Part shown: positions 17,505-26,817 of the stretch, in pieces
How positions within the stretch are numbered: the first letter of the stretch is position 1
Layout of the letters: every line of letters starts with the position of its first letter
DNA from: Muribaculaceae bacterium
Lineage (GTDB): Bacteria > Bacteroidota > Bacteroidia > Bacteroidales > Muribaculaceae
DNA: 64,000 nucleotides
Direction: 5' to 3'
Assembly (NCBI GenBank): GCA_028689665.1
Contig: JAQVCR010000005.1
Span: 1 to 64,000, forward strand
Made by a program: the position numbers and the translations under genes
The notes under the pieces: generated by a model
What the model saw: the letters and a program-made list of their open reading frames with translations, nothing else
The model's database searches: none
Told to the model about the DNA's origin: nothing

Positions 17505-18113
17505 ATGTTTTCAGGAATAGTAGAAGAAGCTGCGTCGATAGTTGGCTTAGAGCGTGAGAACGGGAATCTGCATTTGGCATTAAAATGTAGCTTTGCCGAT
17601 GAATTAAAAATCGACCAATCGGTGGCACATAATGGAGTGTGCCTTACTGTTGTGGCATTGCCCGGCGATGGCACTTATACCGTAACAGCAATACAAGAGA
17701 CGCTCGATCGTAGTAATCTCGGAGTGTTGAAAGTTGGCGACAGGGTCAATCTAGAGCGCAGTATGTTGATGAATGGACGGCTAGACGGGCATATAGTTCA
17801 GGGTCATGTAGACCAGACAGCCCGTTGCCTAGAGGTGCGAGAAGCCGATGGCAGTTGGTATTATACGTTTGGATATGAGTGCGATGCAACGATGGCGGCT
17901 AAAGGCTATGTAACAGTAGAGAAAGGCTCGGTAACCGTTAATGGCGTGAGCTTGACAGTGTGTAACTCGCAACGCAATTCGTTTAGTGTAGCAATAATCC
18001 CTTATACTCACGAGCATACAAACTTTAAGGAAATAAAAGAAGGTTCGGTAGTAAATATTGAATTTGATATAATAGGCAAGTACTTGAGCCGAATGATGGA
18101 ATTTGCCAAATAA
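17505..18113 (+). CDS. ribE: Riboflavin synthase, alpha chain
   Basis: 202 residues made of two lumazine-binding repeats. The N-terminal repeat begins MFSGIVEE and includes VAHNGVCLTV and GDRVNLERSM. The second begins with HIVQGHVDQTA and includes VTVNGVSLTVCN and VNIEFDIIGKY. The MFSGIVEE start fixes the ATG. The enzyme dismutates two 6,7-dimethyl-8-ribityllumazine molecules to riboflavin in the cytoplasm. No FMN riboswitch is visible upstream. A nitroreductase, itself a flavoprotein family, follows 23 bp later and is probably co-transcribed. Confidence 0.97.
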   Translation: MFSGIVEEAASIVGLERENGNLHLALKCSFADELKIDQSVAHNGVCLTVVALPGDGTYTVTAIQETLDRSNLGVLKVGDRVNLERSMLMNGRLDGHIVQGHVDQTARCLEVREADGSWYYTFGYECDATMAAKGYVTVEKGSVTVNGVSLTVCNSQRNSFSVAIIPYTHEHTNFKEIKEGSVVNIEFDIIGKYLSRMMEFAK

Positions 18114-18136
18114 ACAGAGAGGTGAAAAAATAAATT

Positions 18137-18673
18137 ATGGAATTTCTAGATCTGGTTAAAACTCGACAGAGCGACCGTGCTTATGACAGCACTCGCAGTG
18201 TAGAACCTGAAAAGCTAGAAAGAATACTAGCGGCGGCACATTTAGCTCCCTCGGCATGCAATTCGCAGCCGTGGCATATAATTGTGGTACAAGACAAAGC
18301 AACTAGAGAAGAAGTTGCCGATGCTTTGACTTCGATAGGAATGAACAAATTTGGAGAGCAAGCTCCAGTTCATTTGGTAATAGTAGAAGAGGCACCAAAT
18401 TTCACAGCCCGACTAGGCGGGTGGGTAAAGAATAAGCATTTCCCATATATCGATTGTGGCATATTGTCGGCATATATAACACTTGCCGCCGCCGCCGAAG
18501 GACTAGGCAGTTGCGTGTTGGGTTGGTTTGATGAGAAGCAAATGAGAAAGGTGCTTGATATTCCACGCAGCAAGCGCATTTTGCTAGATATAATTATAGG
18601 CTATAGTGTTGATAAGCCGCGAGATAAGGCACGTAAGCCAATAGAAGAAATAGTGTCGGCCGATAAATACTAA
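18137..18673 (+). CDS. Nitroreductase-family flavoprotein
   Basis: 178 residues, short but complete for the family. RQSDRAYDSTRSVE near the start and LAPSACNSQPWHIIVVQD near residue 37 are the FMN-phosphate and ring-binding segments. AAAEGLGSCVLGWFDEKQ near residue 115 is the second conserved FMN region. Members use FMN and NAD(P)H to reduce nitro compounds, quinones or other small molecules as dimers. The physiological substrate is unknown. It follows the riboflavin synthase gene on the same strand and ends at a strong shared terminator. Confidence 0.9.
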   Translation: MEFLDLVKTRQSDRAYDSTRSVEPEKLERILAAAHLAPSACNSQPWHIIVVQDKATREEVADALTSIGMNKFGEQAPVHLVIVEEAPNFTARLGGWVKNKHFPYIDCGILSAYITLAAAAEGLGSCVLGWFDEKQMRKVLDIPRSKRILLDIIIGYSVDKPRDKARKPIEEIVSADKY

Positions 18674-18691
18674 ATTACAGCAAGAATAATA

Positions 18692-18725
18692 ATAGAGCCT
18701 CGATAAATGTTTATCGAGGCTCTAT
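18692..18725. terminator. Bidirectional terminator
   Basis: ATAGAGCCTCGATAAA (18692-18707) and TTTATCGAGGCTCTAT (18710-18725) form a perfect 16-bp stem with a two-base loop. It lies between the converging nitroreductase (+) and DUF3298 lipoprotein (-) genes. AT-rich flanks on both sides suit either direction. Confidence 0.85.
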
Positions 18726-18739
18726 ATATTATTAATTTA

Positions 18740-19612
18740 TCAGTATTGTATTTTGTAGATGTCTAGCACTTCGTTGGTAAGGAAGTCGGTCAATTCATAT
18801 TCGGGAACTGTTACTTCGACCACTCCGATAGCCCACGGTCCAATTTCGTAAGGGTTGTAGAAGAATTTAATTCCGTCGCTAGAAATGGCAACATTGTGAG
18901 ATAAGAAAATCTGTTCGGTGAAAATTCCAGATTTTTCTTCAAGCTCTTTCAAGTCTTTAGCAAAGAACTGATCAAAAAGGTTGCTTTTCACGATATTAAA
19001 AATAGCAGAGTCGTTTCCTGCTTTAAATATTGTGTTAAATGTAAGCACTTTGTTTTCTTTAGCATCGTAATTGATGTATTTAGCAGCATAAGAAGGGTGT
19101 GCCCCGCCCGAATAAGAGTCGTATTCTATTTTATATACAGCAAATCTTTCGTTGAGTTCAACGATTCGAGCATTAATATTGTCAGAGAGAATTCGAGCAT
19201 TCTCGTCGGCAGCAGGAATAGAGTCGACTTCTTCGAGCTTGTAATCTTTAAATCCCTGAGGGTGAGCCACAAATTCGATTAAAGCGCTGTCGACGTTGCT
19301 AGTATTAAGCAAAAAAGCAGAGCTGATAATAGAATCTTGAAGAGCTTTCAAGTCGGTGTTATTCCCAAATTTGGTGAGCCATTGAATTGTAGCGTGAGCT
19401 TCAGAATAAACAGTAACGCCAGTTCCGAAAGTGGTATCGCCCACACATTTAAATCCTTTATAGGCTTTTTTGATAATTTGATTTACGTCAAAATTAGTTA
19501 CTTCAACATTGATGGTGTCGTTGTCATTGCTCTTTTGTGATGAGCTTTTACAACTTACAATAGCCATAGAACAAGCTAGAGTAAAGACGAATGCTTTAGC
19601 TAAAATTTTCAT
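18740..19612 (-). CDS. DUF3298/DUF4163-type (RsiV-like) lipoprotein
   Basis: 290 residues from the ATG at 19612; the longer frame starts with TTG at 19636 and is not preferred. The signal peptide ends in the lipobox IVSC, with C-terminal neighbours KSSSQKS. The C-terminal region contains YDSYSGGAHPSY, VLTFNTIFKAG and AISSDGIKFFYNPYEIGPWAIG, typical of DUF3298/RsiV domains, where the GAHP and FFYNPYEI segments are the most conserved. RsiV binds lysozyme in Bacillus, but the function of Bacteroidetes relatives is not settled. Single gene with its own terminator and a candidate -7 box TATATTTG at 19641-19634 (-). Confidence 0.82.
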   Translation of the reverse strand: MKILAKAFVFTLACSMAIVSCKSSSQKSNDNDTINVEVTNFDVNQIIKKAYKGFKCVGDTTFGTGVTVYSEAHATIQWLTKFGNNTDLKALQDSIISSAFLLNTSNVDSALIEFVAHPQGFKDYKLEEVDSIPAADENARILSDNINARIVELNERFAVYKIEYDSYSGGAHPSYAAKYINYDAKENKVLTFNTIFKAGNDSAIFNIVKSNLFDQFFAKDLKELEEKSGIFTEQIFLSHNVAISSDGIKFFYNPYEIGPWAIGVVEVTVPEYELTDFLTNEVLDIYKIQY

Positions 19613-19641
19613 ATTTGTGTTTATTTGTTTTGACAAATATA

Positions 19642-19938
19642 ATTAAAATAAGGCATATAACTAACATATATTATATTTTTTAATTTAAGAGAAACTTAGA
19701 TTTTATTTCAGAAAAAGATTTACCATTTAGGCACTTTTTTGTGCTGCATAATCTCTATTTTACGACAAATAGGCATATTCGTGTTTTTAAGGCTTTTTTT
19801 CGTAATAAATATTAATTAATTTAGCAATGAAAATCAAAATAATACAGATGCCTTTAATTGGGAAAAATAGTATTTATTAGTTGATGGATAATTATATTGC
19901 AGAAATATACAGGTTATATCTATACCGATGAAAAAACA
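19642..19938. other. AT-rich gap without a recognised gene
   Basis: This stretch between the DUF3298 gene and the terminator of the DUF417 gene has no convincing reading frame, repeat or RNA signature. It is strongly AT-rich with homopolymer A and T runs. Confidence 0.6.
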
Positions 19939-19971
19939 AAGTTCGGAAATTCGAGGTGAATTTCCGAACTT
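19939..19971 (-). terminator. Terminator of the DUF417 gene
   Basis: AAGTTCGGAAATTC (19939-19952) pairs perfectly with GAATTTCCGAACTT (19958-19971). Read on the - strand, a TTTGTTTTTTC tract follows directly, which is a classic intrinsic terminator. Confidence 0.9.
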
Positions 19972-19986
19972 ATTTAGTAATACTAT

Positions 19987-20574
19987 CTATCGTTTGTATT
20001 TATCCAAAATTTGTTTAGCATTTTGAGACAGAAGAGCTAATGCCCCAGCAATGATAGCCGTGTCTTTAATCACAAGTCGGCCTGCGCCAGTGAGAAGAGG
20101 GAATCCCGATTCACCGCTTCCCATATCTGGTACCCATACTTCGGGAGTGGTAACGAGAAACGAAAGAGTACCAATAGTCATAATTATGACTAATATGTCG
20201 CCTGCAAGTCCGATTTCCGGGCTGAATATACCGAGAAAAGCAAGAATACCGATGGTCATAATCAATATCCCAAGTCCGTGAGAGAATCCGTAAGTATTGT
20301 TAGCTTGATGCCATTCGTGTTTAGCTTGATTGAATTCACCTTCTTTGAGTTTAAATTCTTTGTAGTCGGGTGCTTTTTCGTTGTAGAAGAAGTTCATAAA
20401 CGGGCTGTTAGCCACAAACGGAACTATGCCTTCGGCTTCGTAGTTATAAAATTTTAATCCACCAATCCACACAAAGATAATAAGAATAGCTACTCTAATA
20501 AGATTGAGGGCTAATTTTTTAGACGATGCAGCAATCTCAAGGCAGTGGAAAAATAGAGTTTTGATAGTTTCCAT
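19987..20574 (-). CDS. DUF417/YkgB-family inner-membrane protein (RclC-like)
   Basis: 195 residues with about four hydrophobic segments. LIRVAILIIFVWIGGLKFYNYEAEGIVPFVANSPF near the start is the diagnostic DUF417 pattern, and LSFLVTTPEVWVP with SGFPLLTGAGRLVIKD near the end is equally typical. Family members include RclC of E. coli, linked to reactive-chlorine resistance. Directly upstream on the same strand is an AraC-type regulator, which recalls the rclR-rclABC arrangement. A hydrophilic insert (about 65-90) is present. The biochemical activity is unknown; the stress role is inferred from family and context. Confidence 0.87.
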   Translation of the reverse strand: METIKTLFFHCLEIAASSKKLALNLIRVAILIIFVWIGGLKFYNYEAEGIVPFVANSPFMNFFYNEKAPDYKEFKLKEGEFNQAKHEWHQANNTYGFSHGLGILIMTIGILAFLGIFSPEIGLAGDILVIIMTIGTLSFLVTTPEVWVPDMGSGESGFPLLTGAGRLVIKDTAIIAGALALLSQNAKQILDKYKR

Positions 20575-20700
20575 AATTAATAATTTAATTAGTAGTTTAT
20601 AATTTTGCTACAAAGGTATATCAGTTTGCATTAATGAAAAGCGACAATTTTGCTCTATTAGTTTGCAAAATGCGCCACGACAAAAAATATAATACAAGTA

Positions 20701-21528
20701 TTATTCTAGTTTTCGGAAATTAGATACAGAATTACCAGTTTTTGCTTTGAAAAAGCGGCAAAAAATTGTTTGGTCTTCAAAACCCAGCTCCCACGCAATT
20801 TCTTTAGCCGAAAGGTCGCTAAATAGGATTAGTCGTTTAGCCTCTGTGATTATGCGGTCGTGTATAATATTAAGAGGCGAAGGCAGGTCGTAAGCATCTA
20901 ATGCTCTTGCTAAAGTTTTGGTAGAGCAATTAAGCATGTCGGCATAATTTTTCACATATTTCTTCTTTTTAAAGTTTTCATCGACAAGCAGGTTGTATCG
21001 TCTTGCTATGTCGAACGTAGGAAGGCTCTCGTCGGTAATATTAAATATGTTTCGAGCAGTTCGCGTGCAAATAATAATAATACGTTTAAGCAAGATTCTC
21101 AGCATTTCTTCTTGAAGAGAGTCGATCGTTGTGTATTCTTTAATCATATTTTTCCACATATCATCTAGCACTTCATATTCGTTAGGCGAAAGGTCGAGAA
21201 TTGGGCTAAATACACCGCCACTGAAAAGCATGCCTCCGCATGATACCTCGTTATCGTGTCCGTAAATGCAATAGAAATTGCTGTTGAAAGAAATCGCGTA
21301 ATATTGCGCATCAGTATCTTTGACTTCGATGTGTTGATATGGCGATAATGCAATTATTTGATGAGAAGATAATGTTACTTTAGCGCGATCGACAATTATT
21401 GTAAGGTTTCCCGCTATAACATAAATGATTTTGTATAAAGCATTATCTTTAAGAGTATCAGTGTCTTGTTGAAGGTTATTGCTTAGAGTAATAATACCAT
21501 CAAGAGAAGTATGGTAATGATATTTCAT
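20701..21528 (-). CDS. AraC-family transcriptional regulator
   Basis: 275 residues from the ATG at 21528, chosen over a TTG at 21585 because the extra 19 residues do not resemble the family. The N-terminal cupin-like domain contains NFYCIYGHDNEVSCGG with Cys87 and Cys97, a spacing that could sense redox state. The C-terminal pair of helix-turn-helix motifs is clear: YVKNYADMLNCSTKTLARAL and LSAKEIAWELGFEDQTIFCRFFKAKTG. It lies 126 bp upstream of the DUF417 gene on the same strand and probably controls it. The inducing signal is unknown. Confidence 0.9.
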   Translation of the reverse strand: MKYHYHTSLDGIITLSNNLQQDTDTLKDNALYKIIYVIAGNLTIIVDRAKVTLSSHQIIALSPYQHIEVKDTDAQYYAISFNSNFYCIYGHDNEVSCGGMLFSGGVFSPILDLSPNEYEVLDDMWKNMIKEYTTIDSLQEEMLRILLKRIIIICTRTARNIFNITDESLPTFDIARRYNLLVDENFKKKKYVKNYADMLNCSTKTLARALDAYDLPSPLNIIHDRIITEAKRLILFSDLSAKEIAWELGFEDQTIFCRFFKAKTGNSVSNFRKLE

Positions 21529-21629
21529 ATAAAAATAGATATTAGAATTATGAGTCAAAGGATAATATGAATGCAAAAATAGCATTATTTTTAAGTTTGC
21601 AAAGTAAAATGTTTAAGAATAGAAAAAAA

Positions 21630-22391
21630 TTATTGATCCTCGGTAAGTAATCTGTCGCAAAATTCTTTGTCTTCGTTTATTCTAATATAAGCAGCTTTAG
21701 CCGCAGTCTGGTGCGATTCTTTTTTTGTATATCCAGAGCCTTCGGCGATATATGTGCCTGCAATAATTACAGCCGAGTTGAATATCGGGCTGTTGTATTT
21801 GTCGAAACTTGTGTCGACTAGTTCAAATTCGATGGAAGTCTTGTATTTTTGAGTCCATTCGATTAACCTTGATTTGTAGTTTAATTCTTCTTCGGCAAAT
21901 TCTTTAAGTTCTTTGTCGATAACTTTCGTTTCTACAAATTTCATAACACTGTTATAGCCCTTGTCGAGATATATAGCTCCAATAAGAGCTTCAAGAGCGT
22001 TTCCGTAAAGGTAAGAATTGTGTGATTGAGTGTGAGCTGCACTTATAACCATTTTGTCGAGACCTAAATCCAGCCCCACTTTGTTTAAGTGTTCGCGTTG
22101 AACGATTTTTGCGCGAGTATTAGTAAGGAATCCCTCACGTTTATTGTTGAAGTGTTTAAAAATAATGTCGGCAACAACAGCATCTAGAATAGCGTCGCCC
22201 AGAAACTCAAGTCTTTCGTTGTTCAAGTGCTTTCCGTCGTTTGTTTTCTGAGTGTTAGAACGGTGAGTTAGAGCTTCTTTGTATACGTTAATGTCGTTAG
22301 GAAATAGTCCAATTGTCTTATATAACAAAACGTAAAGCTCCCTTTCTTTAGAGAAAAGAAGCTTTATGTTAAATGCTATATTGTTAAACAC
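21630..22391 (-). CDS. rnc: Ribonuclease III
   Basis: 253 residues. The signature NNERLEFLGDAILDAVVAD (about residue 58) carries the catalytic acidic residues. HNSYLYGNALEALIGAIYLDKG supplies the second acidic pair. The C-terminal double-stranded-RNA-binding domain runs from about 170 (YKSRLIEWTQKYK) to the AAKAAYIRI helix. It processes rRNA and other structured RNA in the cytoplasm as a dimer. It is the last gene of the acpP-fabF-rnc cluster, 9 bp after fabF, an order common in Bacteroidetes. Confidence 0.97.
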   Translation of the reverse strand: MFNNIAFNIKLLFSKERELYVLLYKTIGLFPNDINVYKEALTHRSNTQKTNDGKHLNNERLEFLGDAILDAVVADIIFKHFNNKREGFLTNTRAKIVQREHLNKVGLDLGLDKMVISAAHTQSHNSYLYGNALEALIGAIYLDKGYNSVMKFVETKVIDKELKEFAEEELNYKSRLIEWTQKYKTSIEFELVDTSFDKYNSPIFNSAVIIAGTYIAEGSGYTKKESHQTAAKAAYIRINEDKEFCDRLLTEDQ

Positions 22392-22400
22392 GTTGTATTA

Positions 22401-23669
22401 TTATTCGCCAATATATTTTTTTACAATTACGCATGCATTGTGTCCACCAAAACCGAAAGTGTTAGATAAAGCAGCGTTAACAGTGCGTTTTTGTGCTTTG
22501 TCGAATGTGAAATTCAAAGAGTAGTCGATGTTTTCATCAATATCCTCAGGATCGTGATTGATTGTAGGAGGAATGATGTCTTCTTCTACCGATTTCACAC
22601 AGAAAAGGGCTTCAAGTGCGCCGGTAGCGCCAAGAAGGTGTCCTGTCATCGATTTAGTAGAACTAATGTTTAATTTGTAGGCATCTTCACCAAATACATC
22701 TTTGATTGCTAATACTTCAGAGGTATCTCCAACCGGAGTTGAAGTTCCGTGAACATTGATGTAATCGATTTCGTTAGGTTGCATATTAGCATCTTTAAGC
22801 GCATTGCGCATTACTAATTTAGCCCCAAGTCCATCGGGGTGAGAAGCTGTGATGTGATAAGCATCAGCCGAAAGTCCGCCACCTATTACTTCAGCATATA
22901 TTTTAGCACCGCGCGCTTTAGCGTGTTCCAGCTCTTCAAGAACCAGACAAGCGGCACCTTCGCCCATCACAAAACCATCTCGAGATGCGCTGAAAGGACG
23001 AGAAGCCGTTTCGGGGCTGTCGTTACGAGTAGATAGTGCGTGCATAGCGTTGAATCCACCTACCCCTGCAGGATAAATAGCCGCTTCGGCACCGCCAGTA
23101 ACAATAGCATCAGCCATACCAAGTCTGATGTAGTTGAATGCATCGACAACGGCATTAGTAGATGAAGCACAAGCAGAAACGGTACCAAAATTAGGACCGT
23201 TAAAATGATGCATAATAGAAATATGACCAGCCGCAATGTCCGATATCATTTTAGGAATGAAGAAAGGATTAAAGCGAGGACCAAATTCTTCACCGGTCTT
23301 AGCATAATTCCAAGCTTCTTCTTCAAAAGTGTGAATTCCACCAATTCCGGCGGCGAAAATCACTCCAATGCGTGTCTTATCTATTGTCTCATTATCAAGA
23401 TTTGCTTCTTTTATTGCTTGTTCGGCAGCAACGATTGCAAATTGAGCATAAAGGTCGTATTTGCGTGCTTCTTTACGTTCGAAGAAGTCTAGAGGATTGA
23501 AGTTTTTTACTTCACAAGCAAATTGAGTCTTGAATTTAGAGGCATCAAAATGAGTAATAGGTCCTGCTCCGCTTACTCCGTTAAGTGCATTGTTCCAAGT
23601 AGAAGGAACATCGTTTCCTATTGGTGTAAGAGCTCCAAGACCTGTTACTACGACTCTTTTTAATTCCAT
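22401..23669 (-). CDS. fabF: Beta-ketoacyl-ACP synthase II
   Basis: 422 residues. The catalytic triad is complete: Cys168 in VSACASS, His308 in NVHGTSTPVGD and His344 in TGHLLGATG, with the conserved Lys339. N-terminal VVVTGLGALTPIGND and the C-terminal SNTFGFGGHNACV glycine motif are typical. It condenses malonyl-ACP with acyl-ACP in fatty acid elongation in the cytoplasm. The gene follows acpP by 18 bp and precedes rnc by 9 bp, so all three are one operon. Confidence 0.98.
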   Translation of the reverse strand: MELKRVVVTGLGALTPIGNDVPSTWNNALNGVSGAGPITHFDASKFKTQFACEVKNFNPLDFFERKEARKYDLYAQFAIVAAEQAIKEANLDNETIDKTRIGVIFAAGIGGIHTFEEEAWNYAKTGEEFGPRFNPFFIPKMISDIAAGHISIMHHFNGPNFGTVSACASSTNAVVDAFNYIRLGMADAIVTGGAEAAIYPAGVGGFNAMHALSTRNDSPETASRPFSASRDGFVMGEGAACLVLEELEHAKARGAKIYAEVIGGGLSADAYHITASHPDGLGAKLVMRNALKDANMQPNEIDYINVHGTSTPVGDTSEVLAIKDVFGEDAYKLNISSTKSMTGHLLGATGALEALFCVKSVEEDIIPPTINHDPEDIDENIDYSLNFTFDKAQKRTVNAALSNTFGFGGHNACVIVKKYIGE

Positions 23670-23687
23670 AATTTCCTGTTTGGAAAA

Positions 23688-23921
23688 TTATTTGTTAGAT
23701 TCGATAAATTTGATAGCGTCGCCAACTGTTTGAATTGTTTCTGCGCTCTCATCTGGAATTGTAATGTTGAATTCTTTTTCAAATTCCATAATAAGTTCCA
23801 CTGTATCAAGTGAGTCAGCTCCTAGATCTTGTGCAAAAGAAGATTCAGGTTTAACTTCAGTTTCGTTAACGCCTAGTTTGTCAACAATTATTGCTTTTAC
23901 TCTTTCTGCAATTTCAGACAT
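23688..23921 (-). CDS. acpP: Acyl carrier protein
   Basis: 77 residues, acidic, with the phosphopantetheine attachment Ser37 in [16 protein letters not shown]. The helices of the ACP fold are evident, and [19 protein letters not shown] is the typical C-terminal part. It carries acyl chains for FabF, which is encoded directly downstream. First gene of the acpP-fabF-rnc operon. Confidence 0.98.
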   Translation of the reverse strand: MSEIAERVKAIIVDKLGVNETEVKPESSFAQDLGADSLDTVELIMEFEKEFNITIPDESAETIQTVGDAIKFIESNK

Positions 23922-24343
23922 AATGATAAAATTTTAATTAGTTATAAATTTAATTTCAATTTTTTGCTCGGCAAAGTAAGCAATAATTATTTGAATATAA
24001 AACGGTTCGATAGTATAAAATCTGAAATTCTGCACAAATACCTCCGAAATGAGCATAAAATTGGCGTAATTAACGCTTTTTTTCCGTAATTACTTGTTAC
24101 AAAAATGTTACAGAAAAAAGAAAATGCAAATATATTTATTCCTAAAATGAATAGTATTCTATTTCCAGTATCATAAAAATGGGCAAAATTGACAAATTTT
24201 GATAGCATTTTGGAATATTAAAATTTGCAATTATTAAAATGTTATGATTAATATTCTTGAGTAACTAGACGAATATTAGAAAATTAATATTATTTTTGCG
24301 TAATAATCTATGATGTAATTAACCTAGTTAATACTAACAACAA
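23922..24343. promoter_or_regulatory. Divergent AT-rich promoter region
   Basis: This 422-bp gap separates acpP (-) from the GH31 gene (+). TATTTTTG at 24291-24298 fits the -7 box for the + gene, 45 bp before its ATG. TATATTTG on the - strand at 24135-24128 is a candidate for acpP. No reading frame or RNA structure stands out otherwise. Confidence 0.45.
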
Positions 24344-26758
24344 ATGGCAATTTTAAAACCTATCAATTCACGACTTTTGTGCGCATTATTGTGCATTGCA
24401 ACGTCGGCTACCCTTTCTTACATTTCGGCACAGCTCGGAGCAGTTAAACAAACTATCAATGACGGAAAAAATGTGATTGTTACTTGCGAGAGCGGTAGTA
24501 TCACGATTACTCCATATAGTGATAATATAGTCAGAGTGTTGCCGCGCACAGTTGATATGAAAGGTGAAGCAAAGCCTTCGGCAAGTGTAGTGCTGTCGCC
24601 AAAAGCAGTATATAAGGTAATAGAACATAAATCGGATGTGTCAATATTAATAGGGAATCTTACCGTCGAGGTAGATAGAGCTACATCTAAAGTAACATTT
24701 AAAGAAAATAGCACAGTGCTGTTGCAAGAATATGCTAATGTGTCGGCTAAAAACGAGAGCCGAGTGTATTCGTTTTCTTCATCAGCCGAATCATATTATG
24801 GGGCAGGCGAGCGAGGACAAAGCGTAAAGCTCAATGGCGACACTCTCATTAATTATAATAAGCAAAACTATGGCTATGGCAGAGGCGATCGCACTAGCCA
24901 GATGAATATAACCATGCCTTACTACTTGTCGTCGAAAGGTTATGGTGTGTTTTTTGATGATTATTCGGCATCTAAACTCATTCTTCGAAATCCCGTTGAA
25001 TATGTAACTCCGTTACAGACCCCGCTTGCTTATTACTTCATATTAGGTAATGCTAAAGGTCTTGGCGCTGTTGTAGATGGCTTCACGCAGCTTACCGGCC
25101 GTCAAGATTTGATTCCATTCTGGAGCTTAGGATATATAACATCGAAATATGGATATAAGACACAGGAAGAGACCGTTGGGGTGATTGACAGTCTAAAGCA
25201 ATGTGGCTATCCTGTCGATGGTATTGTGCTCGACATTTATTGGTATGGCAAAGAGACCGACATGGGAAGATATGACTGGATGCCAAGCCAATGGAGCAAC
25301 CCCACAAAAATGCTTGCCGACTTGAAAGCAAAAGGGGTGAAAATGGTGCTTATATCACAGCCCTATTTAAACAAAAATGGAGCTATTGATAATTATAATA
25401 TGGCAAAGGCGGCAGGAATGCTCGGGCATAGACTTAACGGAGACGTTAACGATGTAACAACATGGGTAGGCGATGCCGGAATGCTCGATGTAAGTAATCC
25501 CACTACAAGAGAATGGATGTGGAGCCGATATAAAGCCCTTACAGAACAAGGCGTAACAGGCTGGTGGGGCGACCTAGGCGAGCCTGAAGTGCATCCTCTC
25601 ACAATGTATCATCACAGTGGAGAGCGAGCCGACGAGTATCACAATAGATATGGAAACGATTGGAGTGCAATTATCTATGATGGCTTTAAAAAAGATTTTC
25701 CAGACACAAGATTAATGTGCTTGATGCGCGGTGGTACAGCCGGTCTTCAACGCTACTCGGTGTTCCCATGGTCGACCGACGTAAGTAGAAGCTGGAACGG
25801 ACTCCAAGCCCAGATTCCAATTATGATAAATTCGGCATTGAGCGGACTCGGCTATATGTCGCACGATGTAGGTGGTTTTGCAGTAGATAAGGCTAACCCT
25901 GTCGATGCCGAGCTGTATGTTCGCTGGTTGCAATTAGGGCTTTTTACCCCCGTTCTACGCACCCACAGCACTATAGATGCCGAGCCATATCACTATAAAG
26001 AATATCAATCAATATTATTGGATATTATAAAAGAACGTTATCGCTGGTTGCCATATAACTATACATTAGCATATCATAATGCGACAAGCGGAGCGCCATT
26101 AGTTCGCCCGATGAATTATAACGATCCACAAAACGAAGTATATTCAAATATTGGGAGCCAATACTATTGGGGCGAAGGAGTGCTTGTAGCCCCCATCTTA
26201 GCCAAAGGAGCAACCTCTCGCTTGGTTAAATTACTCGACGGCGAATGGTATGATTATAATGCCCCTGTAAATATATATAAAGGCGACACAACCATATCTT
26301 ATAATGCCCCGTTGCAAGTGATGCCTATATTTATAAAAGCAGGTTCATTTATCCCCACCGCCGATTATGCGATGGAAAGTACCGACGACTACGATGCTTC
26401 AAAATATACAGTAACCTATTATCCCAAAGCCGGAAAGAGCCAATATTCGCTATATGAAGATAACAGAAAGAGCAATAATACCATAGCGCAAGGACAATAT
26501 AACTTTATACATTTTGCAGCCGACAACAAAAAGAACACGCTAGCAATCAGCCTTCAAGTTCAAGGGAAAGGATATAAAGAAGCCCCCTCAAGCCACGATA
26601 TAGCAATGAAAATAGTATCTTTTTCAAAAGCTCCGTCAAAAGTATTGGTAGATTCTCGTCCACTGGATTCACAATTAGTGAATTATGATGAGGCAACAAA
26701 AGTATTGACAATTGCAGTGAAGTTGAAAAAGTCGGCAAAAATAACGATAGTGAAGTAA
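24344..26758 (+). CDS. Glycoside hydrolase family 31 (alpha-glucosidase/alpha-xylosidase type)
   Basis: 804 residues with a signal peptide (cleavage near YISAQ). Residues about 35-240 are the N-terminal beta-sandwich (YYGAGERGQSVKLNGD). The (beta/alpha)8 barrel includes DGIVLDIYWYGKETDMG and the nucleophile Asp410 in GWWGDLGEPEVHP. SRSWNGLQAQI and MSHDVGGFAVDKANPVDAELYVRWLQLGLFTPVLRTH follow. The C-terminal part includes YYWGEGVLVAPIL and FIKAGSFIP. It hydrolyses alpha-linked glucose or xylose, probably in the periplasm or at the surface. The precise substrate is open. It stands alone, not in a SusCD locus. Confidence 0.95.
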   Translation: MAILKPINSRLLCALLCIATSATLSYISAQLGAVKQTINDGKNVIVTCESGSITITPYSDNIVRVLPRTVDMKGEAKPSASVVLSPKAVYKVIEHKSDVSILIGNLTVEVDRATSKVTFKENSTVLLQEYANVSAKNESRVYSFSSSAESYYGAGERGQSVKLNGDTLINYNKQNYGYGRGDRTSQMNITMPYYLSSKGYGVFFDDYSASKLILRNPVEYVTPLQTPLAYYFILGNAKGLGAVVDGFTQLTGRQDLIPFWSLGYITSKYGYKTQEETVGVIDSLKQCGYPVDGIVLDIYWYGKETDMGRYDWMPSQWSNPTKMLADLKAKGVKMVLISQPYLNKNGAIDNYNMAKAAGMLGHRLNGDVNDVTTWVGDAGMLDVSNPTTREWMWSRYKALTEQGVTGWWGDLGEPEVHPLTMYHHSGERADEYHNRYGNDWSAIIYDGFKKDFPDTRLMCLMRGGTAGLQRYSVFPWSTDVSRSWNGLQAQIPIMINSALSGLGYMSHDVGGFAVDKANPVDAELYVRWLQLGLFTPVLRTHSTIDAEPYHYKEYQSILLDIIKERYRWLPYNYTLAYHNATSGAPLVRPMNYNDPQNEVYSNIGSQYYWGEGVLVAPILAKGATSRLVKLLDGEWYDYNAPVNIYKGDTTISYNAPLQVMPIFIKAGSFIPTADYAMESTDDYDASKYTVTYYPKAGKSQYSLYEDNRKSNNTIAQGQYNFIHFAADNKKNTLAISLQVQGKGYKEAPSSHDIAMKIVSFSKAPSKVLVDSRPLDSQLVNYDEATKVLTIAVKLKKSAKITIVK

Positions 26759-26779
26759 AAATTATATAGGTAAGAAAGA

Positions 26780-26808
26780 TTGCATAATGGAATATTGATG
26801 TAACTTTG
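26780..26808 (+). promoter_or_regulatory. Promoter of glutamate racemase
   Basis: TTG at 26780-26782 and TAACTTTG at 26801-26808 with an 18-bp spacer fit the Bacteroidetes consensus. The ATG at 26818 is only 9 bp after the -7 box, so the leader is nearly absent. Confidence 0.6.
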
Positions 26809-26817
26809 CATCTAGTG

